Shown here in pieces: positions 43,278 through 54,494 of a stretch of 64,000 bases of DNA (position 1 is its first letter; the number at the start of each line of letters is the position of its first letter). Location: assembly GCA_958450325.1 (NCBI GenBank), contig OY288242.1, positions 22,884,474 through 22,948,473 of the forward strand, in the 5' to 3' direction. The DNA comes from Agrostemma githago (lineage: Eukaryota > Streptophyta > Magnoliopsida > Caryophyllales > Caryophyllaceae). The position numbers were made by a program, and so were the translations under genes. The notes beneath the pieces were generated by a model, which was not told the origin of the DNA, did not search any database, and saw only the letters and a program-made list of their open reading frames with translations.

Positions 43278-46200
43278 TGTAATCCCCTAGAAAATCTAAC
43301 GCAATACAGTGGCGGAAACACTGTAGAGTTGGGATTAAAACACACTGACAAACTATATCTTATTAAAAGAAATGGTAAGTCAATACAAAGGCCACTTTTT
43401 ACAAAAGGGCTAAATAGAAAATTCTCCAAATGGGTTATACAAATCCGTAAATTACATGAATAGAGAAAGAGTAGGATCCACGCTACTCGCTAGCTCACAC
43501 CGAAAACCCAGCAGCAAATACCTGTCATGTTATAAACATAACAGCCACGTCAGTGGGGAGTAACTCGGACGTTCTCCCAGCCATATTATATCATATGGAA
43601 AAATAATAGTATTATTATATCAAAATACTTAAAATGAGAAAACATTAAAAACGATATAATAAAATAAGTTCTCGGAGGAAACTTAAAACATTTGCAAACC
43701 TGCAAGTCAAAAATTCAATCGATAATAATAATATTCAAAAATGGCATTATGGAAATTTGTTCAGTGTGCACAAGGCTAGATTTAACTAGGATAATACTGG
43801 AAACTAGCTTCGAGAACTGTAGACTTAACTCATAACAGAATCCAGTCTCTAACTAGGCAACTCAACTATAACAGGACTGCGTGCAGCGAGGTCCTGGTTT
43901 AAGTAGTATACACCCCTCCTGGATACAAACCATATCCAGTTCAACCCGACGCGACTTATACGATGCGATATCTAAGTTTAAGGTAAATATACACTCTCCT
44001 GAACACAAACCATGCTCAGTTCAACAACCAATGCGCCCCATAAAGACACACCAGCCTTACAGTTGATGGCAAAACGTACATCCCAGACTATATTACTCTA
44101 ACCCCACACTTGACTTTATTCCATACTTCAAAACAGCTATTATCGATAATCAAAAGATAAAAATCATTATGAATAATAAGAAGATAAAAGAAATAAACAT
44201 TTTATATCAAAATGGAAACTTTCTATAAATAGAAACTTGCTATTTTTAGATACTTACTTAAAATAGAAATTCTTATAGAAAATACGTAAGTTACTAAAAT
44301 TAGTGAAATGTATTAAAAATAGCATTTCTAACGAAATTAACATTTTATTATTATCGTCGTTATCGTAACTTTAATACATTTCTAAATTCGTTACTCAAAA
44401 TATAAATAAAATATAATAATTCGTTATATAGTATTTTATAAATAATTTAGGAAGTCGAGTTAAAACAATAAATCTTAGAAAAGAGATATTTTAAGAAAAA
44501 CGATTTCAAAATTAATTGAGTCAACGAGTTTTATAAATGAAATGAATTTTATAAAGGTTTTAAATTATTTTTAAGAAATAGCTTTGATTTATAAATAATA
44601 CAAATTTTCATAAAAATAGTCAATCGGAAACCAATAGGAAATTATTAGTGAAAATAGTCTCGACTAAAATGTATTTAAAACTAAATCGACTATTTTCTCA
44701 TTTATTAGTATAAATCGTAAAACGAAAATTAATTTATTAAACAAGTATACAAATCTCGATTATAATATGAAAATACGATTTGGAGTTAAAAATTAGAAAT
44801 TAACGAAATATGACGAAAATATGAAATCGATATTATCTAGTTACTTGTATCACGATAACCGACAAAATATTATAACGATCGCAAATAATAAAATTACGAA
44901 CGATTTATAAAACGATGTCGAAAGTTTTAAAAATATAGAAAGGCATACGATTTAAAATTAATATAATTAGCAATAATATATAGCTAAAATAGAAAACCGA
45001 AGTTAAAATATTTACTACATACTACTACTCAAACATACGATATAAAATCGAGTAACGTCCTAAAGTTACCTTGCTAACCCTCAGCTATACGTCTCCTTCT
45101 TGTAAAGTCCGGTTCCAAATCTTTAATAATACGCCTTAAGCTCCGAGTTGTAGAATCTTTAGTCGTCCTCTACGGATGCTCCACCGAGAAAATCGAGTCG
45201 ACAAAACGAGTTAGTGAGGCAAGGTTGGATCCAAGTAAACTTGATAACCCAAACGAGGAAAGCTAAAACCAAGACGAACGGAAAGATTAGGAGCAAGATC
45301 GGGGAAGGATTTATGGACAAGTTAAGATGAATGAGAACGACCAGACTGGACTCAAAAAGTAATAGCATCAGCGAAGAACAAGACAAAAGAACGAGGACGG
45401 AATGATGGATGAACGACAAGGAAAACAGAAAACCAACAAAACAAACCGATGAGAAAGAAGGACGAGGAACCAGGCCGACAACTAGAAGTAGCAGCACAAC
45501 TGAAGAAACCGAAACCGAAAAAGAAGAACCAGAATGAAGAAATACAGCAGCAACATCGACCTTAAAGGATGATCAACGACAAGAAAACGCAGCAGTAATA
45601 GCAACGTACAGCAGCAGTCGAACGACAGAGATGATGACAGGTGATAACAGCAAAACAGATCCGAATCGACAATGACCGAAGCAGAATGACAAGACAGAAG
45701 TATAAAACAGATCAAAGAAGAAGAAAAGAAAGACACGAAGGACATAGCATACAGTACAGCAACAGCGGGAGCAATAGCAGCGGAAAAAGAGGAGACACGG
45801 ACAGCAACAATAAACAACAAAATACAACAGCAGTAACCGCAACAGTTCAGTAGCAACGAGAAACAACCCAGAACGAAGAATGAGAAGAGAAGAAAAAGGA
45901 GCAGCAGATTACAAGGAAGACAACAAACAACGTAACGAAGACGATCAGCAACATCACACGGCAACAGAAATCAGCGTAGTAACGAAATAACATGAAGGGA
46001 GAAGAAACGAAGAACGGAAGTAGCAGTACCGTAACGGTAGCAGAACGCAGCAGCAACACTTTGTAGCAGTGTGCAGCAGCAGCAGTAAAAGAATTGAAAA
46101 ACAGGGGAAAACAAAGGCGGCAGAACAAATGCGAGGTAGGCGACGATGAACATAGCAGGGGAAGTCGATTATGGTGATTGACGACGAACTGATCAAAGTT

Positions 46201-46997
46201 TAAGAAGAAGGAGAGAAGGCAGATCAAGGGGGTGAATGAATATGGGACCGAAATAAGGAAAGCGGTGGAGGATGAATGGAGACGGGATTTAAGACAGAAA
46301 GGAGGTGAAGGGGGATACGTAAATGTGGGGAAAACCAAAAAAAAATGAAATGAATTAAGTGGGGTAAGTGGAGTGAATTTAACTCACCCAAAAATTGTAC
46401 GGATTCCGAGACGAAATGTATACGTTGTATACGGACAATTAAATGAATCGGGTAGGAGACGAATCCCGTAACGATAAGTTGACCGACCCTTGAATCGAAT
46501 TAAAATGAGTTAATAAAATTAAATAAATAATCGGGCCGTCAAATAAAATGAGTAAATAAAGTACTCGAGATGAGAACGAAGTTGATAGAAATAAAAGTTT
46601 AGACGACGAAATAGTATTTCCAAATAAATAATAAATCTTCGATAAAGTGAATTAAATTGATTTCTCGAGAAAAGGTGATAAACGTTTTGACGAGACTTAA
46701 AATAAATTAGCTTCGAGCTTAAAATATATAAATAAAAAGAATTTAGAATTTAAATCGTCGAAATAGACTTTCGATAAGAATTAAATTAAATGTATAAAAT
46801 AAATCGAAACGGAAATAAAAATATATTTTAAGTATAAGGAGAGTTTCCGTGTCAAATAGAATTTTAGGAGTTTGAAACGATTAAACGATAAATTCGTTTT
46901 ATAATAATTTTAAGAATTACGAGTTAAATCATAAATAGAATAAAAATACGAATATAACATTAATTTAATTTTCTTTATAAAATCAGGGGTGTTACAG
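43278..46997 (-). mobile_element. D: 3.7 kb LTR-like unit, probable solo LTR of a chromovirus-type element
   Basis: The minus strand begins TGTAACACCCC and ends GGGGATTACA, so TG...CA with short inverted ends. The intact site in the other LTR of G (near 54595) shows that GTAG is repeated at both edges; a 4-bp duplication is short, and the exact edge is ambiguous by a base or two. No coding domains are present. The purine/CAG-rich part (45480-46340) yields long hydrophobic minus-strand ORFs I reject. The second copy is D' (10340-25359). Chromovirus assignment rests on the terminal sequence only. Confidence 0.7.
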
Positions 46998-48043
46998 TAG
47001 TGTCTAGACTATGGTCTACTCACAAACAAGGCTAAGTCACAAACAAACACAAAGAAATGATGATTGGCAAATTATGAGGAGAGAAGAGGTATGAACAAGA
47101 CTAACAATGGATGAGCTATAACAAAAACTAATGAACAACCAAAGATTAACTAAGCAAATAAACTAGAGAAGATGATCAACTAAAGAGATAGAGAATTCAA
47201 ATATGGAAAAGAGTAGGGTTAGGTCGGGTTCATAAGCATAGTAGGATGATTAGGTAATCAAGGGTGTTGGTGTCACTTAATCACTAAAGTCGGTTTGCGC
47301 TCTCGCGCCAAAGCCAAAGTCCGCACTCTCGTGTCTAAGACTAGACCCGAACATTCATGCAAGATGCTACTCAAAACACAAACATTCAACCACAAATCGA
47401 ATACAAAATGAGAAGATGAGAACAAGCATGAGAAGCATTGGCCACTACTACCCACACAAGCAATACAACAAACACATAGTGTGCCCAAAAAGTGACTAGC
47501 AACAAAAGATTCACCTTTACCCACAATTAAGCCCTAATCACCGATAATCCACACTTAATCCTCCTACTAACCCCACAAGGAATCTACTCACTCATTATCA
47601 AACTAACTACAACAATGATAAGAGAAATCAACATAAATAATCCAACATTCATCATGAACAAACAAGAACAAGTAAACAAAATTGTAAAGATTAAAACTTG
47701 AGAGATTAACAAAGATTAAGAGAAGAGAAATTATACCCACTAACAAGAAGATGAAAAGATGAGAACTTGCATTAATAAGAAACTCAAATAATCTCCAAGG
47801 TTGTCAATCTTGGATGAGTCTTCAAGAATCTTCTCAATTACAAGATTAATTAACTAGATTAAACTAAGATTAACTAAGGATTAACTAAAGATGAAGAGAG
47901 GCTAATTAGGGTTTTGAATTCTTAAGAGAGGCCTAAAATAATCTAGGGTAAAGTATGGTGCTTAAACAATACAGAGGAGGAGTATTTATAGGGTTACAAG
48001 AATGAAGGAGGAAGATAAAAGAGTCTCGTGCTACAGCTCGGCC

Positions 48044-48189
48044 ATCCCGTCCGGGACGAGATGGTGCCGTCCGGGACGGAGTGGTCCCGACCGGGACGGA
48101 TTGGTCCCGCCCGGGACGGACCCAAAACAGGAGCAGTGCTTTTAGCGCACCTCATCCCGGACGGGATGAGGTCCTTTCCGTCGGGGATG
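48044..48189 (-). promoter_or_regulatory. Palindrome array of G 3' LTR
   Basis: TCCCGTCCGGGA, TCCCGACCGGGA and TCCCGCCCGGGA types, 54 nt upstream of TATAAATA (47983-47990). The 5' LTR array (55641-55809, TATA 55580-55587) is longer. Confidence 0.65.
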
Positions 48190-48529
48190 GGTCTTGTAGG
48201 CCTCCAATATGATCTTTAAGGTTCCTTCTTGCTTCACATGGGCTTCTCATCGACTCTCGGGTCCCGGGATCGACTCTAAGGGGCTCGGGATCGGGTCCCA
48301 AGGTCTCGGGGTCGAATCCAAGGCATCGAGTGATCGTTCCTTCGCTTCGTTGGCTCCGAAAAGTGTATGTATTGAGTCGGAATCGCTCCAACTCTTCATG
48401 AATGGTCTTGGAAACCTAAAACGAACTATAGGAAGCATAAGTAACCCATGAACCGCTCCCAAGGAGCGATTCCGCAAGGAAAATGGGGCCAAAAAATAAC
48501 AAACTAGGCACTACAAACTACACTTATCA

Positions 48530-48567
48530 ACTCCCCCACACTTAACCCTTACTTGCCCTCGAGTAAG
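48530..48567 (-). other. 3' polypurine tract and upstream hairpin of G
   Basis: Minus strand: CTTACTCG-AGGG-CAAGTAAG (one mismatch near the loop, six outer pairs intact; 48567-48548), GGTTAA, GTGTGGGGGAGT, then the LTR. Confidence 0.8.
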
Positions 48568-51154
48568 AACAAACTAACTACTAAACTAGCCGAGCGGGTA
48601 TTAGCGCACCCTACGCCCTTTCAACTCACGCGAGAACACCTAGAGGATAAGTGCTCTCCGCAAGGCAAGTGAGGTCTTGCGACAAAACCGTGGATGCAAC
48701 CGGACACAAAAACACATAAACAAACAAACATACAAACAAACACACAAAAGGTTGCACCCAAAAAGAAAGAAAAACCGCTTCCTTCTAAAAAGCGGTGAAA
48801 GAAGCACCGATTTAGGACTCAAGGCAAGTGACAACGTTCCCAAGCTAGCAATACAAACCAAAATGGACCCAACCCTAATAGTATGACGACAAAGCAATAA
48901 AAACGTTGGTAACTTACCTAGGTTCCTCCTAACCTTCTAAGAACGTACTACGGGACGATCGGTGGGATGGAAAAGGAATGAACCACGGTGTTAGTCGACA
49001 CTGTAGGTAAGTGAGACCCTGCCCCCTTTAGCGATGTGCCAAGAAGGTCGTCCCATGCCCAAAACCGCTTAGCTAGTCCGATATGATTGCAAAATGGGGG
49101 AAGACCGACCATTACCGCTATCATCCTTCCTAGGGACTCGGTCCTTTGGTAGGCTCTTCACGGTAATAGTCGGAAAAAGGCTTATTTTGAGAGGGTGAAA
49201 ATCTTTTTGTGAGACGGTTTTCTTTTGGCATTTTTCTTTCTTTTGCATTTTTGCTTTGTGTGTTGCTATGCCATTTCTTTTTTTTCATCTTTTGTATTTT
49301 CTTTTTGCCTTTTTGTGCCTTTTCTTTTTCTTCAATCTTTTCTTTCTTTCATTTTCTTTCATTTTTTTTCTTTGCCCTTTTTGGTTGGAGGCATTTCTTC
49401 TTGCAACTAAGAAAGAGATTTCAACAATTTGCATCTTATTTTGTGGATATGCGTAGGAGGTAGGGGAATGGGAGAGTCGGGAATCGCGATCTCCCTTCAA
49501 ACCCACAAAAAGGGGAGAAACTTGGACTAATCAAACAATTCCAAACACGGTCACCAAGGGGACGGGACTCGGCAACCAAGGCCTTTTCACACCATGGGTG
49601 GTCATAATGGTCAAAATGCAAATCCCGTAGTAAATCCCTAGTAAGCTAGGTGGACTCGAGGTAAGAAACCAACGAAATCATTGATTTAGGGTCATTCTAC
49701 TAGACTAAAGTCCATGACTCGATTTATACTACTAGAGAGGGAAAGTAGACACTTGCACACTAGCCTCTAAACCGCGTTTTCAAAAACCGTTTACACACTA
49801 GACACAAGTACACACCACAAAACAAGGACTCAACAAAGAACGAAAGAAAAAGAAGCAAAAGCAACAAAACAAAAACAAAACAAAACGAACACATAAACAA
49901 CACAAACACCACCCCGAGCTTCCAAACAAGTCACCAAATCGATCACAAGTATGCACAAAGCTCCACCCGAGCACACCACATCACAATCTTCTCTAAACTT
50001 CTCAAGAGACAAAGGGGAAAAAGGGATAAAAGATGTTACCGGATGTCTTGAAAGCTCTCCAAAGCTATCGGTGATTCAAGGAACCTATAAGGAAAAAGGG
50101 AGGCAAAACACGCACAACAAAACAAATATACGAAACAAGGACACAAAAGGAAAACACACAAAAGAAAAACTTTTTGATAGTCACGTCATCGAGAGTCGGG
50201 AGCAACAATTACCAAGGCCCCGAGGGCCACCATGACACAAAAGTGTATAAGGGGAGGGGAACAAACAAAGGAAAACAAGCTATAAAAGACGGAAAAGAAA
50301 GGATAGTTGCCGTACCATGCGGTTAGCAAGTCACTCGCTCCATCGTCTCATAAGTCAATTTCGACACGTAGCTAGTCATCGTCATTGCTATTCCCCTCCA
50401 ATCACGATATGGATCCATGGTTGGAGCACAAAGGTATAATGAGGTGGGTTTTGATGTTAAAGTCGGCGTAAAGTGAAGAGAAAATGAGGTGAACATGTGT
50501 ATAAGAGGTGTAGGGGTTATATGATGAGGGCAAGGATAGGTAGGGAGGTTGGGAGGGGGTATAAAGTGGTAGGGTGGGCTCAAACGACAAAGAAAAGGCC
50601 AAAGGAGGAGCAGGAGGCCATCCCGGTCGGGATGGATGGTCCCGGTCGGGATGACATGCCCGTCCCGGTCGGGAAGCCCTCGTCCCGGTCGGGATGACAC
50701 TCCAGTAAACCCAATTTTTGCCACACTCATCCCGGACGGGATGACATCCTTCCCGGTCGGGATGCACTCTTCTCGGCCGGAAAGAGTCTTCTAACCCTCT
50801 ATAACTCCCAAAGCTCGTTCCAAGCTTCAAAAACTGACTCCCCTTCACACAATCCAAGCTCTGACAATGACCACTCCTCTCTAGGATTCATCTTCACTTT
50901 GCACCTACCAAACAAGCTCAAACACAATCATCAAAGTCCCTCCCTCACATCACTCAACAAAATACCAAATCACAAGAATTTCACAAAACCTAAAAATATT
51001 ACAAGGAGGAGATATATACAAGAAAACGGTTCTTTTGGAACTCCGTCATACCAAGGATGGTGCATTCTTCAATTCTTTTTCAACAACACTATACCAATTC
51101 CATCGCCATCAAGGGCACGAAGAAACAAATCGAAGGCTCTTGCAAAGTCTTCAA
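48568..51154 (-). other. Non-coding 3' region of G
   Basis: Collinear with F: purine-rich sense tract (49215-49385), palindrome array (50618-50785), CT-rich stretch below it, and a short frame starting MDPYRDWRG at 50418. About 430 bp containing the internal polypurine module of F is missing at about 50178. I see no gene I would support. Confidence 0.65.
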
Positions 51155-54100
51155 TTAAGCTAGTGTAATACCAACCTCCACTCCAAGGATCATCACACCT
51201 AGCCTTGACGTTCCCGGGGCATCCCGATCTACTAAGTTCAATGGCTTGAACTTGTACTTTTGATCCTTCGGTATATACCCAAATCTATCCTCATGTGGCC
51301 TCAAGGGAGGCTCATCTTTCTTCTTTTCACTGCACTTGTCTTCAAAATCATGATATGGGCACTCATCCGCCCCAATCTCGGAATCATCGTCCTCAATTCC
51401 ATAGAAGTCATTCTTCAAGCTTTTACTCGTCCCATTCCCTAGACCGATGTCCTTCTTGGCGGTGATCATTTTACAAGACTCATCATTAGTAGGCGAAGTG
51501 TTACCTTGGAGGTCAAACACGAGCTTCTCGTCGCTTAGCTCGAATGTGATCCTACCGTTCTTTACATCGATCATAGCACCGGCGGTGTGTAGAAATGGGC
51601 GCCCAAGGATAATGGGAGTGATAGCATCTTCCGGCATGTGAAGTACAAGGAAGTCGACCGGAATGAAGAACTTCCCGATTCTAATTGGCACATCTTCCAA
51701 CATCCCCAAAGGTCGGTTGAGGGAACTATCGGCCATTTGGAGTGTAATGGAAGTACTCTTGAGCTCCTTTATCCCGAGTCGCTCACAAATGGAATAGGGA
51801 ATGATGCTTACACTCGCACCCAAATCACATAATGCTCTCTCAATCTTGAAGTTGCCTATGGTGCAAGGGATCGAGAAACTACCCGGATCCTTCAACTTGG
51901 GAAGCGTAGAACCTTGAATAAGCTCGCTCACCACTCTTGTGAACGCTATAGTCTCTTCCTTGTCAACGGATCTCTTCCTAGCCAATATTTCTTTCATGAA
52001 TCATCCATATGCTAGGATTTGGGTAAGTAGCTCGGTAAATGGGACATTCACATCCAACTTCTTCACAATATTAAGGAACTTGTAATATTGGCTATCCACC
52101 TTGGTCTTCATTTGCCTTGTTGGGAAAGACAACTTGATTTGAATCTTGTTTTGCTCAATAGGGGTGGACTTCTCAAACGACACTTTCCTTTTACCCTTGT
52201 CTTTTCCTTGAAGTGGGGGAAGCTTGTCTTCTTGGGGTTTCTCAATCTCCCATAAGACTTGCTCCTCTATTGGATTTCCCAAGCTTGAATCTTCTTGAAT
52301 TGGAGACACAACTTCCTTCATTGGTATGTGCTCATTAGGGGGTGGGGGAGGGTTATAAGATGAACCGCTCCTCGTGTTAATAGCATTCACGTGCTCAAAT
52401 TTCGCCACTTCACCTTGAGGAGGTAATTGCCCCTTTTGCCTTGAAGAGCTACCCAAAGAAAGTTGAGCTATTTGGGTCTCGAGCATCTTCACATGAGCAT
52501 CTCTTGCCAAGTTATCCCTTTGAAGTTGAGTAATGATTTCTTGTTGGGTTCTTTGTGTCTCCAATTGACTCCTTTGCATGTCCAACATTGACTTTTGCAT
52601 GTCAAAATCCCGAGGAGGAGATTGTTGGTTATGAGGAGTGTTTGTGATGGCCAGAGGAATGCCATAATCATGAGTAGGAGACCGACTCCTTGGCTTGCTT
52701 TCTTGTCGATTACCTTGAGTTGCTTGTTGTTGTTGATGGTTCCCTTGGAACCCATGAGAGTTGCCTTGATTAAGGCCTTGATTGTTACCTTGGTTGTAGT
52801 TTTGATGTCCTTGATTATGTTGGTTTCCTTGAAAACCACCTTGATTGAAATTCCCTTGTTGGAATCCTTGATTGTTGTTGAAGGTACCTTTGTTATTTTG
52901 CTTGAAGTTGTTGAATGGCCTTGGGTTGCCTTGATGACCTTGGTACCCTTGATTGTTGTCCCTTAAGGGAGGTGGAACATAAGGTCGGTGTTGTAGAGCT
53001 TGTTGTTGAGAAGCTTGATGGGAAGCTTGGTACATATTATGATAAGGGGCACCTTGCTTGAACGCTTGAAAGGCGTTCACTTGCTCAATACTTCCCCGAC
53101 AATGCATAGGCTCATGTCCAACTATCCCACAAGTATCACACATCCCATAATAAGGTGTATGAGGCACAACTCCCAAAGAATTAAATTCATAAATCGAGTG
53201 TTGGTTGGAGGAACTAGTGCTTTGAACTTGATTGAGGTGGTTTTGGAGCTTCTTGTCAAAGGTCTCCATGTGAGTTTTTAATTGAGCTCCAAGGTCAATT
53301 CTTAGTTGTGTGATAGCATCGACCTCATGCCTACCTCCTCGATTTGCCTTCCTAGGTCTTTAGTATTGGGAATTGTGGACTGCCATCTCTTCAATTCTTG
53401 ACCAAGTTTGGTCATCATCCACCTCGGTAAACCTTCCATTCGATCCCATATTGAGTATGGCCCTTGAGTCTTCATATAACCCGTTCCAAAATTGTTGAAC
53501 AAGGAACCATTGTGATAGTCCATGGTGAGGACAAGAGCGGATCAAGGCTTTGAATCTTTCCCAAGCTTCATATAGGCTTTCTTCATCACGTTGTTGGAAT
53601 CCCGTGATAGAAGCTCTCAATAGATTTGTCTTCTCCGGGGGATAGAATTGTTGGTAAAAAGCCAATGCTAGCTTCTTCCAAGTATTAATACCAAGAGTCG
53701 CCTTGTCCAACCCCTTGAACCATTGCTTTGCTTTACCGATCAAAGAGAAAGGAAATAGTACCCACCGGATTTGGTCTTGGGTTATTCCCGGTTGTGAAAT
53801 AGCATCGCAATAATCCGAAAAGGTTTCCATGTGTTGATGAGGATCTTCGGTTGGTAACCCATTAAATTGACTTCGCTCGACCAATTGAATAAATTGTGTC
53901 TTTGCCACAAAATTACCGGTATATGCCTCCGGTAAAGCGGTTGGACCGGGCAAGACATCCTCCTTAAACGTCGAGTGAGAAGAAAACTTAGGCCCTATTG
54001 GATATGCGGGAGAGGACGGTGTAGACGGTGTTGATGTAGAAGTAGAAGGGGAACTAGGTTGAGAAGTACCAAAAGGATTTATGAAGATCCCTTCGGTATT

Positions 54101-54268
54101 GCCTTGAGGTTGCTCGATAAAGTCGGATCCTTGAGCTTGTTCTTTGGTGGTATTGCTAGCACTTGGTTGAGAGATTCTAACCCGGCCAATCGTCCGTTGG
54201 CGAAAGGCTGTAAAGAGTCTTTCCGGTCCTGGATTGAAGAGAAAGAATTCACCTCCCCCCCTAGGCAT
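51155..54268 (-). pseudogene. Gag-protease polyprotein with stops (element G)
   Basis: Same frame in three open parts: 54268-53363 (Gag N-terminus and capsid, FLFNPGPERLF, ALAFYQQFYPPEK, WNGLYEDSR), 53359-52004 (CCHC knuckle MCDTCGIVGHEPMHC, then Gln/Asn/Gly-rich tract) and 52000-51155 (protease, ALCDLGASVSIIP, IILGRPFLHTAGA). The stops are TAA 53360-53362 and TGA 52001-52003. A frameshift near 51190 replaces the C-terminus seen in F. No RT follows. Sequence is close to F throughout, so F and G share one non-autonomous design. Confidence 0.9.
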
Positions 54269-54494
54269 ACACTAAACACTAGAGCAAACGTGAGAACACC
54301 TAGTGCTTTAAGGGCACTAGGCAAAGACGATAAAGAAGCACTTCCCAAGACAAAGAGAAAAAGAAGCTAAAGAAACTAAGAAAAACTACACAATATGCAC
54401 AAGAGATAGAAGAAGAGCACAAGAGGGGTAACTAAGTATAGCTAATAAGCAAACTAAGTCTAAACATGCACCGTCCCCGGCAACGACGCCAAAT
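54269..54494 (-). other. Leader and primer-binding site of G
   Basis: The primer site TGGCGTCGTTGCCGGGGA (54491-54474) has one base different from F and is identical to E. Short leader as in F. Confidence 0.85.

Larger units (their letters stand above)
43173..48529 (-). repeat. 3' LTR of element G, interrupted by D
   Basis: TGATAAGTG...CACCATCA on the minus strand. D splits it at 43278-46997. The remainder (about 1.63 kb) matches 54495-56148. The palindrome array 48044-48189 has about one unit fewer than the 5' LTR (55641-55809). TATA box at 47983-47990. Confidence 0.93.

Noticed and set aside
43173..43429. N-terminal extension of the E integrase C-terminal ORF
   Set aside because: This part is LTR of G read through by chance; true integrase sequence stops at the GTTTA duplication.
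45159..46338. Minus-strand ORFs resembling membrane proteins (up to 163 aa)
   Set aside because: Same purine/CAG-rich part of repeat D; composition, not a gene, and not conserved with D' at protein level.
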